NCBI RefSeq assembly: GCF_022836435.1
Contig: NZ_BQXC01000001.1
Span: 1,872,121 to 1,936,120 of the forward strand
Direction: 5' to 3'
DNA length: 64,000 nucleotides
Origin: Nitrosomonas sp. PY1
GTDB lineage: Bacteria > Pseudomonadota > Gammaproteobacteria > Burkholderiales > Nitrosomonadaceae
Below the pieces are notes generated by a model, which was given only the letters and a program-made list of their open reading frames with translations, had not been told where the DNA came from and made no database searches. Positions 1-7,456 of this stretch are shown piece after piece. The translations under genes were made by a program, and so were the position numbers. Each line of letters begins with the position of its first letter. The stretch's first letter is position 1.

Positions 1-559
1 TTTGAACCGTGCCGAGGACGATTTGATAATAGAGACGATAATTCGGGCGAGATCTTTCTCCGCCATTCTCCCAAGGCAAGGCATCATCCAGCTTTGTAAT
101 GCGGTTACGCTCCCCACCAGCAAGGTCCTCGGGCTTTAAGAAGCTCTGAGGCGATAAGACTTCCAGTGCAGTCCATGCCAGCATGACGCGCTCGGGTTCT
201 GCCATGCTCGACAGATTGGTTTCGGCACGCGGAAAGACAATCCGCTGGGGAGCAGAAGTTTGCTCAGGTTTATCGCTCAACCCCTTTACAGCCTTAGGCA
301 GTTTAATGGACTGTGGCGCATCGTCTTGTGGCAAAGGTCGCTCGATTCCGTCGTGACCTTGTGATTTTGGACGAATAGACGATGCAGATTTTGGAAGAGC
401 TTCCAATACCTGAACGGTTCGGTTTCTGAGGTCGGTTGCTCGCTTCGTCTTGCGGTTCTCAAGCTCCAAAAGAAGTGTATTCAGAAATGCAGGATCATGC
501 TTTTTCGCATCGAACAGCTCTTCTAATTCATGGATACCAAAATTAATCAGCGGACGCAT
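1..559 (-). CDS. N-terminal part of an unrecognised large protein, cut by the left window edge
   Basis: An uninterrupted reading frame of 186 codons starts at ATG 559 and runs off the left edge without a stop. The protein begins MRPLINFGIHELEELF, continues through a charged and proline-rich linker, and then has a more conserved-looking stretch with WTALEVLSPQSF and RPNYRLYYQIVLG. This second stretch reminds me of the N-terminal region of large AAA-domain (DNA2/NAM7-type) helicases found in defence islands, but no Walker motif lies inside the window, so that is a guess. It starts 30 bp after higA, in the same direction. I see no strong ribosome binding site. Confidence is high that it is coding and low for the family. 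Confidence 0.6.
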   Translation of the reverse strand, partial: MRPLINFGIHELEELFDAKKHDPAFLNTLLLELENRKTKRATDLRNRTVQVLEALPKSASSIRPKSQGHDGIERPLPQDDAPQSIKLPKAVKGLSDKPEQTSAPQRIVFPRAETNLSSMAEPERVMLAWTALEVLSPQSFLKPEDLAGGERNRITKLDDALPWENGGERSRPNYRLYYQIVLGTVQ

Positions 560-589
560 GTCAAATCAATCAAGAATAAACACCGCATA

Positions 590-892
590 TCAAATATGTA
601 TTTCTTCCTGTGGTTTCCACGGATTGATATTCTGGATTTTTATCCCTAGTTCGGTTCTCGCCTTATCAAGCTCATAGGTTTTTTGAAGGTTCAACCATAA
701 TTCCGGGCCGGTGCCGAAGAACCGTCCTAACCGTAGAGCTGTATCCGCTGTCAAGTCGCGTTTGCCACGAATGAGCTGTGAGATACGGTTTGCAGGCACA
801 TCGATTTGCCGCGCAAGCTCTGTTCGCGTCATACCAATTTCCTCCAATTCATCGGCAAGAAATTCGCCGGGGTGAATAGCTTCTCTCGTCAT
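590..892 (-). CDS. higA: HigA-family antitoxin (XRE-type HTH)
   Basis: This 100-residue protein has the standard HigA/VapI layout. It opens with IHPGEFLADELEEIGM, followed by a Cro/C1-type helix-turn-helix at about residues 21-62 (TRTELARQIDVPANRISQLI, then GKRDLTADTALRLGRFFG) and the family signature ELWLNLQKTYEL. HigA proteins neutralise the HigB mRNA interferase and repress their own operon through the HTH. In intact loci higB lies directly upstream of higA. Here only a decayed higB tail remains there (919-987), so this is an orphan antitoxin. It could still act as a repressor or as an anti-toxin against other HigB proteins. It is followed 30 bp later by the unrecognised gene at the window edge. 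Confidence 0.9.
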   Translation of the reverse strand: MTREAIHPGEFLADELEEIGMTRTELARQIDVPANRISQLIRGKRDLTADTALRLGRFFGTGPELWLNLQKTYELDKARTELGIKIQNINPWKPQEEIHI

Positions 893-918
893 GTTCTGTT
901 CCCTTTCTCTATATCCAC

Positions 919-987
919 TTAGTGATAATCCACGATTTCCACATCATTTACCCTTTCATCCTATGTAACGCAGACACGCCATTGTTG
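919..987 (-). pseudogene. higB: Decayed C-terminal remnant of a HigB toxin
   Basis: Directly upstream of higA, on the same strand, the sequence encodes QQWRVCVT, a TAG stop, then DERVNDVEIVDYH and a TAA stop. HigB (RelE-superfamily) toxins end with a segment like QWRICFxW...DVEIVDYH, so this is the last 23 codons or so of a higB gene. The TAG sits where the family normally has Trp (TGG to TAG). The rest of the toxin gene is missing and the 1508-codon gene begins its stop codon only 17 bp away, so the 5' part was lost to a deletion or replacement. Family recognition is by eye. Confidence 0.75.
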
Positions 988-1004
988 GTAGCTGCCTCAA
1001 TTTA

Positions 1005-4000
1005 CTATTTACTCTTGCGGTTACTTAATACCGAATTAGCATAACGTGCAAATATAGCGGGTATTTTATCCGTAAGAATATTTCCTAACCAAAGAGGGTC
1101 ATTGATATCAGTAAGTAGATATGGATCGGCAGCCTCCAAGATCGCAACTATCAAACTCCATTGACGCTTGGGAGTAGCCGATGGGAAATCGGAAAAAAGC
1201 ATACGAATATAACCCTCTCTTCGGTGATGCTCAAGCGCAACGAGGGCGGCGTACCTTACTTCACTGAAATTCTCATGTTCTGCTAGATGATCAAGGGCAT
1301 TTGTAACCTCAGGAATAGGCAACCATTTAGCTAATTCAGCAGTTACTTTGCGTTCAAGTGAGCTTAATCCATTCAAATGACTAATGATATGAAATGAAAC
1401 GATTTTTGGATCAATCCTCCGCAACGACTGCCCGACAGCGCGGCTAAAGGATTCACGCTGTATTAATATCGCCGCATCTATAAGCTTCTCGACTGCATCC
1501 TCAGGCGCTATGCGAACGAAAAGATAGCAGAGTTCACGTTCTGATTTAGGATAAGATTGGATTGCTGATTTAATAGCTTCCACAGCCCGTGTTGCATCGA
1601 ATTTTGCCAAACCTTCAATAGCCCGAAGTTGCTGCGTTGGCATGATTGAGTCAATTACAAAGGCAGCGTCAAGAATTTTCTCACGTAAATTTGGTTCATT
1701 TACTTCTGCAGCAATATCGTATAGTGCGTCTTGAAAATAATGCGTACGTTGGCAGTATTTGACAGCGGCATTGATACTTTTTTTTCTGCTTACTGGATTC
1801 TCATATAATGCGCGTATTATTTGATCTTCATGTTTTATAGATTGATTAGTATTTTGTATTTCTAGTAACTCTGCTACTAGTTCGAAACCACGATTACCCA
1901 TATTGAGCAATGCATTAAGCCCCCAAGTTGAATTCGATTTTGTGTAAGCCAAGCGATTCGCAAATTCCATAAATTCATCTGAAGAATCTCCGAGTTCCTC
2001 GAGTGCGATGCACGCATAGCTTGCGACCGAGCTTTCCATGTCTGTTTTTGTAATAACCGAACGAATGGCAGGGATAAAATATGAATCATTACTGAGCCAC
2101 GCAATAATCAATGCATTTAGCAGTTCAATTTCTGACGAAGCTGAATTCTGAAGTGCTTGTAGTGCCTGTTTGGTTAATTTCTTTGACATTTGGCCACGAT
2201 GACCTCGAAGCCTTACAAGATCTTTCGGAACTTCGATAATGCCGCTGTGTTTTAATGCTTCAAGCAAAATTGCATCACTTCCAATTGCGGCAAGAGCAGT
2301 TATCGCTTGATAAAATTCCATATACTGCTTTGATTTTCCATTTTCATCATACGTAGTGGGACGAGAGGCAATCTCTGCAAGTTTTTTGGCAATGTTTTGA
2401 TCAGGGCGAACAAATGCCCAGTTTAACCCGCTATGTCGTACCCAGTAATGCTCGCTATCAAGTTCTCGTTTTATAAGAAGGGTAATGGCATCGCCTCCCA
2501 TGAGAATCAGAACACGACGTGCATTTTCGCGAAGATGGTTAAAAGTTCTACTGTTTGTGTCTAGTTGACTACAAGCGATATCAGCAATCATTTCTTCCAG
2601 CTTTCCACCAGCTTTAGCTTCAAGTATTGACAATAATTCTGGATTTGTTATTCGCCCTAGAAAATCCAATGATCGATTAAGCCAATTTGGCTCATCTTTG
2701 GTACCTGCCATTAAATGTTTTTGCAATTTTTCTTCAAGTGCATTTAAAATAAATTGCAATATTGCAGCATTAATCTCATCTGGTCGTTCACTGAAAAAAT
2801 TTTCTATTAGTCGGTGCCCGCGAGACTCAAATTTAGCTAGTTCAAGAATACGTTGGTGCATTAATTCAGGTTGAGCACGCAAAAGAATTGGAAGCCATTG
2901 GTTACGTGAAAAGTAAATTTCAGATTCTTGAACTTCTGCAAGTCGGTTAATTGCAGCCAAGGGCTCAAGGACTGACAACGCTACAAACGCTGCAACGCAA
3001 GCATAATCTTCCGAGCATGATAGATATTTAATTACAAAATCTTTCTTCTCATAATCTGAGAAGCGTGCAATACAATGAAGAAGGCTGCGCGGCTTATTTG
3101 TTGGAATTTTATCTATTAGTACATTCTTAGTTTCTTCCCAGATTGCCTTCGCATTCGAATGTTCGAGCACCTTAAGTTGAAATCCAAGCTCTGAAACTAA
3201 TTCAGTATTCGCGTCAGCTATGATAATGCGATGACGGAGCCAATCTGGATTTAGTGCTATTGCCGCGCGTAGCGCAGCAAAATAGTCTTGATAATCTATG
3301 TGGCTATAATTGTCTGTTTTGGTTTCCCACGCTTTATAACATTGTTGATGAATTTCCCACAAACGATCAAGTTGGTTGGTATCAGGTATCACCTTCAGTA
3401 TTGCAATAGCAACTTTTTGTCGGCTCCAGCAAGGATTCTTCAACAATAAGTCTATAGTGCTCTTCAAATCGACACTTTCTTGTCGCGCAAGATTAACAAA
3501 AGCCTTGCCAATCAGGCTAATGTGATAATCATCATTTGAATCGGCAATGATTACTGTCAGCCGATAAAGAAGAACAGCAACAGCCCGATCACCAAGGGTT
3601 GGCAATAGATAAGTATACAAATCCTCTCCATAACTTCCAAAATATCGGCTATCCTCAAGTTGTAGAATAAGCCGGTTAAGTATTTCTGAGTTTTGCTCGT
3701 TCTCTGCCAGTAACCACAATGTATCCATAGTTACATAATTGAGATGCCTGTGGATGGGTCGGTATTCATCACCAAACTTGCCAGCGAGGAGAGATCCCAG
3801 ATCTGCGACCAACAATTTTTTGCTTTGGAGCTGATGCACAAGAGATTTAGCTACAGCCCAATTTAGTAATCGATCATGGGCAAATGCGATCTCGCCATTA
3901 TCAAGACAATGTAGCCATCCGGCGGCATCCAAACGTTCAAGCGCTAAACTGTCTAGGCCAACATCGCTCCAATTGGATCGAGGTAGTGGATATGGTTTTT

Positions 4001-5531
4001 CTTGGTACATATAAGCAGCGAGCGAGGTTACAATTCCTTGGTCACCATGCCGACCTTTCTCAACGATTCTGAGCCAAAATTCTTCAAAGATTTCATACTC
4101 ACTGTGTAATGCATTTTGTATTGAAGCATAGGGAAGTTTAAGAAAAATGCTTGCAAGAATTGGATTGCGCAGAAGTTTCTTCATGTCAGCAGGAAAATCG
4201 ACCCACTTTTGACCATTTTTCTTCAATAAATCATCAAGCTCGTTTATCGAAAAATTATCGACATAATGCACATGAATAGAATCTTCATCAGTTAGTTGGA
4301 GTGATTGCGCTGTAGTGTTCGGAACAGTTAAAGCAAGATGCATATCCAATCCGATCCAATCTTGACGTACAAGATCGCGCGCCAAATCAACGTCTTGAAT
4401 ATCATCAATTGCGATGATTACTTTAGGCGTTTTTATATTAGGTGCAAGTTCATATAAGAATTTTGATACGCCGGTAAGATTCTTCTCGGAAGTATTGTTG
4501 AGCCCCGTTTGCCACAAAGCACTTGCAGTACGGGACAACAACGTTTCAGTAGACTTGGCTGTAGGCACCAAAATGGCAATTTGATTTTTTTCTTTATAGG
4601 TTTGTAGCAACTTTACAAGTTGCCATGTTTTGCCTACACCACTTTTTCCAGTAATTAATAACACTGGTTTATTGTTTGGCCACTCGGGTGCATTGCGTAC
4701 ATCCTGATCAGGTTTATATCTGATATGTGACAGATGACGGCGCGTCAATTCCCTCATTGTTTCAGAAAGTACAGCCACTTTTCTTAGTCGATCTGGACTG
4801 AGGCCAACTATATTAAACAATGCATTAATCTTGTTAAGATCGAGTCGCGCTTCGCCTTTGCTCAACATTTCAAATAATTGACCAATTAGATCGGTTCGAA
4901 TTTTTTGCTCATCTCCAAGATCAGGAACGTAGGGACGCAAAATTATTTCAATCTCTGCAGCAATGTCATTCGCATTAATGCAGAATTTCATATCAAAACA
5001 GGACAATAGATGGAAGATAATTGAAATTTCATCTCTATTTTCTTGCCTTTGGCTATCCCGTGTTACTTTAGCGATATGATTTAGGAAATCACGATTGGTA
5101 CCACTGAAATCAGTGCAGAATTTTTTGTACTCAACGATGTCAAGATCATTTGTATTGGTGGCTATCTTTATTTCATTCAGAAAAGCAGTAAAAGTTTCTA
5201 ACCTACCTGGACGACCATCTGTTACAAATCGATAAATGGCATGTTTAGGGAGTGATGGATGAACAGCTTTACGAAGATCACGAAGGACAGACATTATGTC
5301 CGAGACAGCCCAAGTCCGATTCTTTCTGGTCTTATATTGTTCTACAAGATAGGTATTGGACGCTTCAACACATGCATCTCCACCACAACGAGGTTCCAGT
5401 ACAAGACAGGCATTCTTGATTTCTTGGCCGTTCAATTTTCCTGATAAAGTAACACCAGCTAACCAACCGATATGGTGAATAATTTGATAAAGAAAACCAT
5501 TAATTGCAGCAGGGCCACCAGCTTGCGTCAT
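1005..5531 (-). CDS. Predicted Cap4-like nuclease / STAND-type ATPase with helical-repeat C-terminus (candidate antiphage protein)
   Basis: The 1508-residue protein has three parts. Residues 1-190 open with GGPAAINGFLYQ and contain E46, D52 and E64-Q-Y-K67, the spacing of a PD-(D/E)xK nuclease of the DUF4297 (Cap4) type. Residues 290-480 hold a P-loop ATPase with Walker A GKSGVGKTW (295-303) and a Walker B-like strand VIIAIDDIQD (371-380). The remaining 1000 residues are alpha-helical, Leu/Ala-rich repeats resembling HEAT or TPR arrays, for example VRHSGLNWAF and EVRYAALVALEHH. Nuclease plus STAND ATPase plus repeat sensor is the plan of Avs/bNACHT antiphage proteins, in which the repeats bind a phage protein and trigger nuclease activity. 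The gene stands alone between a broken toxin-antitoxin locus and an IS3 element. The reading frame is intact. Its placement in a named Avs or NACHT clade is inference. Confidence 0.75.
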   Translation of the reverse strand: MTQAGGPAAINGFLYQIIHHIGWLAGVTLSGKLNGQEIKNACLVLEPRCGGDACVEASNTYLVEQYKTRKNRTWAVSDIMSVLRDLRKAVHPSLPKHAIYRFVTDGRPGRLETFTAFLNEIKIATNTNDLDIVEYKKFCTDFSGTNRDFLNHIAKVTRDSQRQENRDEISIIFHLLSCFDMKFCINANDIAAEIEIILRPYVPDLGDEQKIRTDLIGQLFEMLSKGEARLDLNKINALFNIVGLSPDRLRKVAVLSETMRELTRRHLSHIRYKPDQDVRNAPEWPNNKPVLLITGKSGVGKTWQLVKLLQTYKEKNQIAILVPTAKSTETLLSRTASALWQTGLNNTSEKNLTGVSKFLYELAPNIKTPKVIIAIDDIQDVDLARDLVRQDWIGLDMHLALTVPNTTAQSLQLTDEDSIHVHYVDNFSINELDDLLKKNGQKWVDFPADMKKLLRNPILASIFLKLPYASIQNALHSEYEIFEEFWLRIVEKGRHGDQGIVTSLAAYMYQEKPYPLPRSNWSDVGLDSLALERLDAAGWLHCLDNGEIAFAHDRLLNWAVAKSLVHQLQSKKLLVADLGSLLAGKFGDEYRPIHRHLNYVTMDTLWLLAENEQNSEILNRLILQLEDSRYFGSYGEDLYTYLLPTLGDRAVAVLLYRLTVIIADSNDDYHISLIGKAFVNLARQESVDLKSTIDLLLKNPCWSRQKVAIAILKVIPDTNQLDRLWEIHQQCYKAWETKTDNYSHIDYQDYFAALRAAIALNPDWLRHRIIIADANTELVSELGFQLKVLEHSNAKAIWEETKNVLIDKIPTNKPRSLLHCIARFSDYEKKDFVIKYLSCSEDYACVAAFVALSVLEPLAAINRLAEVQESEIYFSRNQWLPILLRAQPELMHQRILELAKFESRGHRLIENFFSERPDEINAAILQFILNALEEKLQKHLMAGTKDEPNWLNRSLDFLGRITNPELLSILEAKAGGKLEEMIADIACSQLDTNSRTFNHLRENARRVLILMGGDAITLLIKRELDSEHYWVRHSGLNWAFVRPDQNIAKKLAEIASRPTTYDENGKSKQYMEFYQAITALAAIGSDAILLEALKHSGIIEVPKDLVRLRGHRGQMSKKLTKQALQALQNSASSEIELLNALIIAWLSNDSYFIPAIRSVITKTDMESSVASYACIALEELGDSSDEFMEFANRLAYTKSNSTWGLNALLNMGNRGFELVAELLEIQNTNQSIKHEDQIIRALYENPVSRKKSINAAVKYCQRTHYFQDALYDIAAEVNEPNLREKILDAAFVIDSIMPTQQLRAIEGLAKFDATRAVEAIKSAIQSYPKSERELCYLFVRIAPEDAVEKLIDAAILIQRESFSRAVGQSLRRIDPKIVSFHIISHLNGLSSLERKVTAELAKWLPIPEVTNALDHLAEHENFSEVRYAALVALEHHRREGYIRMLFSDFPSATPKRQWSLIVAILEAADPYLLTDINDPLWLGNILTDKIPAIFARYANSVLSNRKSK

Positions 5532-5557
5532 TTCAGTATTTCTTCCAAATTTTGGGC

Positions 5558-5631
5558 ATTATTTCAAATAATAAGACCATATATTTTTAACTACACAATC
5601 AGTATTATTTACCTCTAAAAGTAGTTAAAAA
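5558..5631 (-). promoter_or_regulatory. Leader of the nuclease-ATPase gene with two inverted repeats
   Basis: The 240 bp between the large gene and the IS are very AT-rich. Two inverted repeats sit close to the start codon (ATG at 5531). One has 11-nt exact arms, TTTTTAACTAC (5584-5594) and GTAGTTAAAAA (5621-5631), separated by 26 nt. The other is ATTATTT-C-AAATAAT (5558-5572), 26 nt upstream of the ATG. They could be operators or an RNA structure controlling a potentially toxic gene. I could not fix a -10/-35 pair. Confidence 0.35.
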
Positions 5632-5770
5632 AACACATAGCGATTTACTTATAAAAATTTCATAATTTATCAGAGAATACTTGCTATATTCAATTGGCAG
5701 AGTGACGATCAAGATATTGAAAAGGACTAAAAATACTTTTTGGATATGATGCCTTGAAAGAAACCGAAAC

Positions 5771-5806
5771 TGACGTGGTCAAGTAAAACCGGACAACTCA
5801 GTTAAG
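5771..5806. repeat. Terminal inverted repeat of the IS3-family element (orfB end)
   Basis: This 36-nt end begins TGACGTGGTCAAGTAAAACC and pairs with 6999-7034 at 30 of 36 positions. It lies just beyond the orfB stop codon. Confidence 0.9.
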
Positions 5807-6698
5807 CAACTTTCTTTACATTTTCAATTTCTACCTCATATTGATTTGGGCTCTTGTACCCCAGGTATGAGTGCAGTCGATGACTGTTATAAAACATGGA
5901 AATGTACTGCAACACATCTTGCTGAGCTGAGAAACGAGTTTGATAATGGCGCCAGTGGATTCGCTCCTGTTTGAGGCTGCCAAAAAAGCTTTCTGCCACA
6001 GCATTATCAAAGCAATCGCCAGTGCGGCTCATACTACCCACAAAGCCGTGTATTTCCAGAAGCCTCCGGTGCTCCCTGCTGGCATATTGCGACCCGCGGT
6101 CCGAATGTACTATCAGTCCTGCTTGCGGCTGACGCTGCCAGATAGCCATTCTTAATGCATCACAAACCAGTCTGGCCTTCATTCTTGGACTCATGCTCCA
6201 ACCGACTACTTTCCTGGAAAATAAATCAATGACCACAGCCAGATACAGCCAACCTTCCTGAGTCCAAATATAGGTTATGTCGCCAACGTAGACTTGATTG
6301 GGAGTTGCAACATCAAATTGCCGATTTAGCTTGTTCTCAAATACCGGCTTCTTGTGATCGCTATGGGTTGTCACTTTGTATTTCCGGCGATGTTTGACTT
6401 GCACACCGGCTTCCCGCATCAGGCGTCGAGCCTTCCAGCGACCAACCGGATAACCCAGCACATTCAGTGCTTTTCCGATTCTGCGGCTGCCATAACTATA
6501 ATTGCTGGATTTTGCTATATCCCGCACCGCTTCAAGTTTTTCCTCGTGACGCTGGTTTTCAGAACAATTATCAACGCACCGAACGTAATCATAGTAGGCG
6601 CTACGACTTACACCCAAGAGTTGGCACATCAAGCCAACAGGATAGGTCTTTTTCCTCTGGGTAATGAGCGAATACTTCACTTCGTTTCTTCGCTTCAA
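5802..6698 (-). CDS. IS3-family transposase OrfB (DDE integrase domain)
   Basis: This reading frame supplies the catalytic part of the transposase. It has a helical HTH_21-like region (MCQLLGVSRSAYYDYV) followed by an rve integrase core. The DDE residues are recognisable in VGDITYIWT, HSDRGSQYAS and DNAVAESFFGSLKQE. The C-terminus YNSHRLHSYLGYKSPNQYE is typical of the family. The only start at the left limit is TTG 6698, inside orfA, so the protein is probably made as an OrfAB fusion by frameshifting. The frame is +1 (equal to -2) relative to orfA rather than the usual -1. It is otherwise intact and may be active. Confidence 0.93.
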   Translation of the reverse strand: MKRRNEVKYSLITQRKKTYPVGLMCQLLGVSRSAYYDYVRCVDNCSENQRHEEKLEAVRDIAKSSNYSYGSRRIGKALNVLGYPVGRWKARRLMREAGVQVKHRRKYKVTTHSDHKKPVFENKLNRQFDVATPNQVYVGDITYIWTQEGWLYLAVVIDLFSRKVVGWSMSPRMKARLVCDALRMAIWQRQPQAGLIVHSDRGSQYASREHRRLLEIHGFVGSMSRTGDCFDNAVAESFFGSLKQERIHWRHYQTRFSAQQDVLQYISMFYNSHRLHSYLGYKSPNQYEVEIENVKKVA

Positions 6699-6984
6699 TC
6701 CCCGTTGCTTCCTTTAGTATTTCCCTCTCCAGCTTGAGCTGCTTGATTTGCGCTTTCAACTGCCGGATCTCTTCCTGCTCTGGCGTCAGCTTCCCATTAC
6801 CCCGGAATGACTGATCAGCATCATCTGCCTGGTATTCCCTGATCCACCTCCTCAACATATTGGGCGTGATCTCAAGGTTTCGTGATACTTCTGACGTCGT
6901 GTGACCCTGATCCAATACCAGGCTGATCGCATCCAATTTAAATTCTTTTGTATATTGTTTTCTCGTTACCATTTCTTCCTCCAA
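6601..6984 (-). CDS. IS3-family transposase OrfA (HTH protein)
   Basis: The 127-residue protein starts with a helix-turn-helix of the transposase_8 family (YTKEFKLDAISLVLDQGHTT, then SEVSRNLEITPNMLRRWIREY) that recognises the IS ends. It continues into a leucine-zipper-like coiled coil around residues 68-95 (EEIRQLKAQIKQLKLEREIL) used for multimerisation. ATG 6984 is the longest start; a second Met (MVTRKQY) at 6972 is also possible. The last 98 bp overlap orfB, where the fusion frameshift would occur. The tail after KEATGIEAKK looks like out-of-frame sequence. Confidence 0.92.
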   Translation of the reverse strand: MEEEMVTRKQYTKEFKLDAISLVLDQGHTTSEVSRNLEITPNMLRRWIREYQADDADQSFRGNGKLTPEQEEIRQLKAQIKQLKLEREILKEATGIEAKKRSEVFAHYPEEKDLSCWLDVPTLGCKS

Positions 6985-6998
6985 TTAAGCTATTTTCT

Positions 6999-7034
6999 CT
7001 TAACTGGGGTGTCCGGTTTCAGTAAACCACGTCA
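6999..7034. repeat. Terminal inverted repeat of the IS3-family element (orfA end)
   Basis: Read on the minus strand this end begins TGACGTGGTTTACTGAAACC. It lies 14 nt upstream of the orfA start and marks the outer edge of the insertion. Confidence 0.9.
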
Positions 7035-7146
7035 AAGCATCCATATCTTCAATGGCATTTTGAAGTTCCTTGTAATCTTCAAATGAAACCATATCGTCTT
7101 TGACGACCTTCAAATTGTCACTGGCTTTTTTTGTTTCGGAACCCAT
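7035..7146 (-). pseudogene. Small unknown gene, 3' part cut off by the IS3 element
   Basis: The gene starts at ATG 7146, 10 nt after the stop codon of the preceding small gene. It encodes MGSETKKASDNLKVV and then KDDMVSFEDYKELQNAIEDM before it enters the IS end, which adds a chance tail and stop. Its N-terminus resembles that of the upstream neighbour (M-x-S-E-x4-S-x2-L-K-V-V/I). Joining the sequence across the IS gives a short continuation ending about 60 codons from the start, but without a clean target duplication the join is uncertain. I do not recognise a family. Confidence 0.5.
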
Positions 7147-7156
7147 GATTATCGCC

Positions 7157-7456
7157 TCACACTGCATTGATATAACGTAAAGCGCCGACAAACTCATCAA
7201 GAGTTTCAATTGATCCTGTTGGATGAATAGGCCGTAACTGTTTAGGTATTTCTGGTTTGCCCTTCGCTTCCAGGAGCATTGCTTCTAATTGATGAACATC
7301 CACAAGACGCTCTATCTCCGCATAGCTGGCAAGACCAAGCAACAAAGCGCGATTGATAGCTTTTCGTTGTTCCTTATCCAAACGAAGATAATTCTCTTCA
7401 GGCTTATTGTTTTCTATAACTTTTAAACTGCTGACTGTATTACTTTCGGAACTCAT
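7157..7456 (-). CDS. Small hypothetical protein (99 aa)
   Basis: ATG 7456 is preceded by a strong ribosome binding site (CCGGAGGAAATC), which supports a real gene. The protein is soluble and mixed-charge, with a probable helical middle (LDKEQRKAINRALLLGLASY, then AEIERLVDVHQLEAMLLEAK) and a C-terminal LRPIHPTGSIETLDEFVGAL. There is no signal peptide, membrane segment or recognisable motif. It forms a two-gene unit with the truncated gene at 7035-7146, which shares its first 15 residues in pattern. The role is unknown. A small toxin-antitoxin-like pair or another accessory module is possible but unsupported. Confidence 0.6.
   Translation of the reverse strand: MSSESNTVSSLKVIENNKPEENYLRLDKEQRKAINRALLLGLASYAEIERLVDVHQLEAMLLEAKGKPEIPKQLRPIHPTGSIETLDEFVGALRYINAV

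Larger units (their letters stand above)
5771..7034 (-). mobile_element. IS3-family insertion sequence, 1264 bp
   Basis: The element has the two overlapping genes of the IS3 family and TG...CA ends. The terminal inverted repeats are 36 nt (5771-5806 and 6999-7034) and agree at 30 of 36 positions, starting TGACGTGGT and including AAACCGGACA. The flanking bases (AAC on the left, AAG on the right) do not make an exact 3-4 bp target duplication. Either the duplication has decayed, or a neighbouring deletion or recombination removed one flank. On the right the element cuts the small gene at 7035-7146. Confidence 0.92.

Noticed and set aside
5771..7034. Target duplication AAC/AAG around the IS3-family element
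   Set aside because: Only two of three bases agree, so it cannot be taken as a real duplication.
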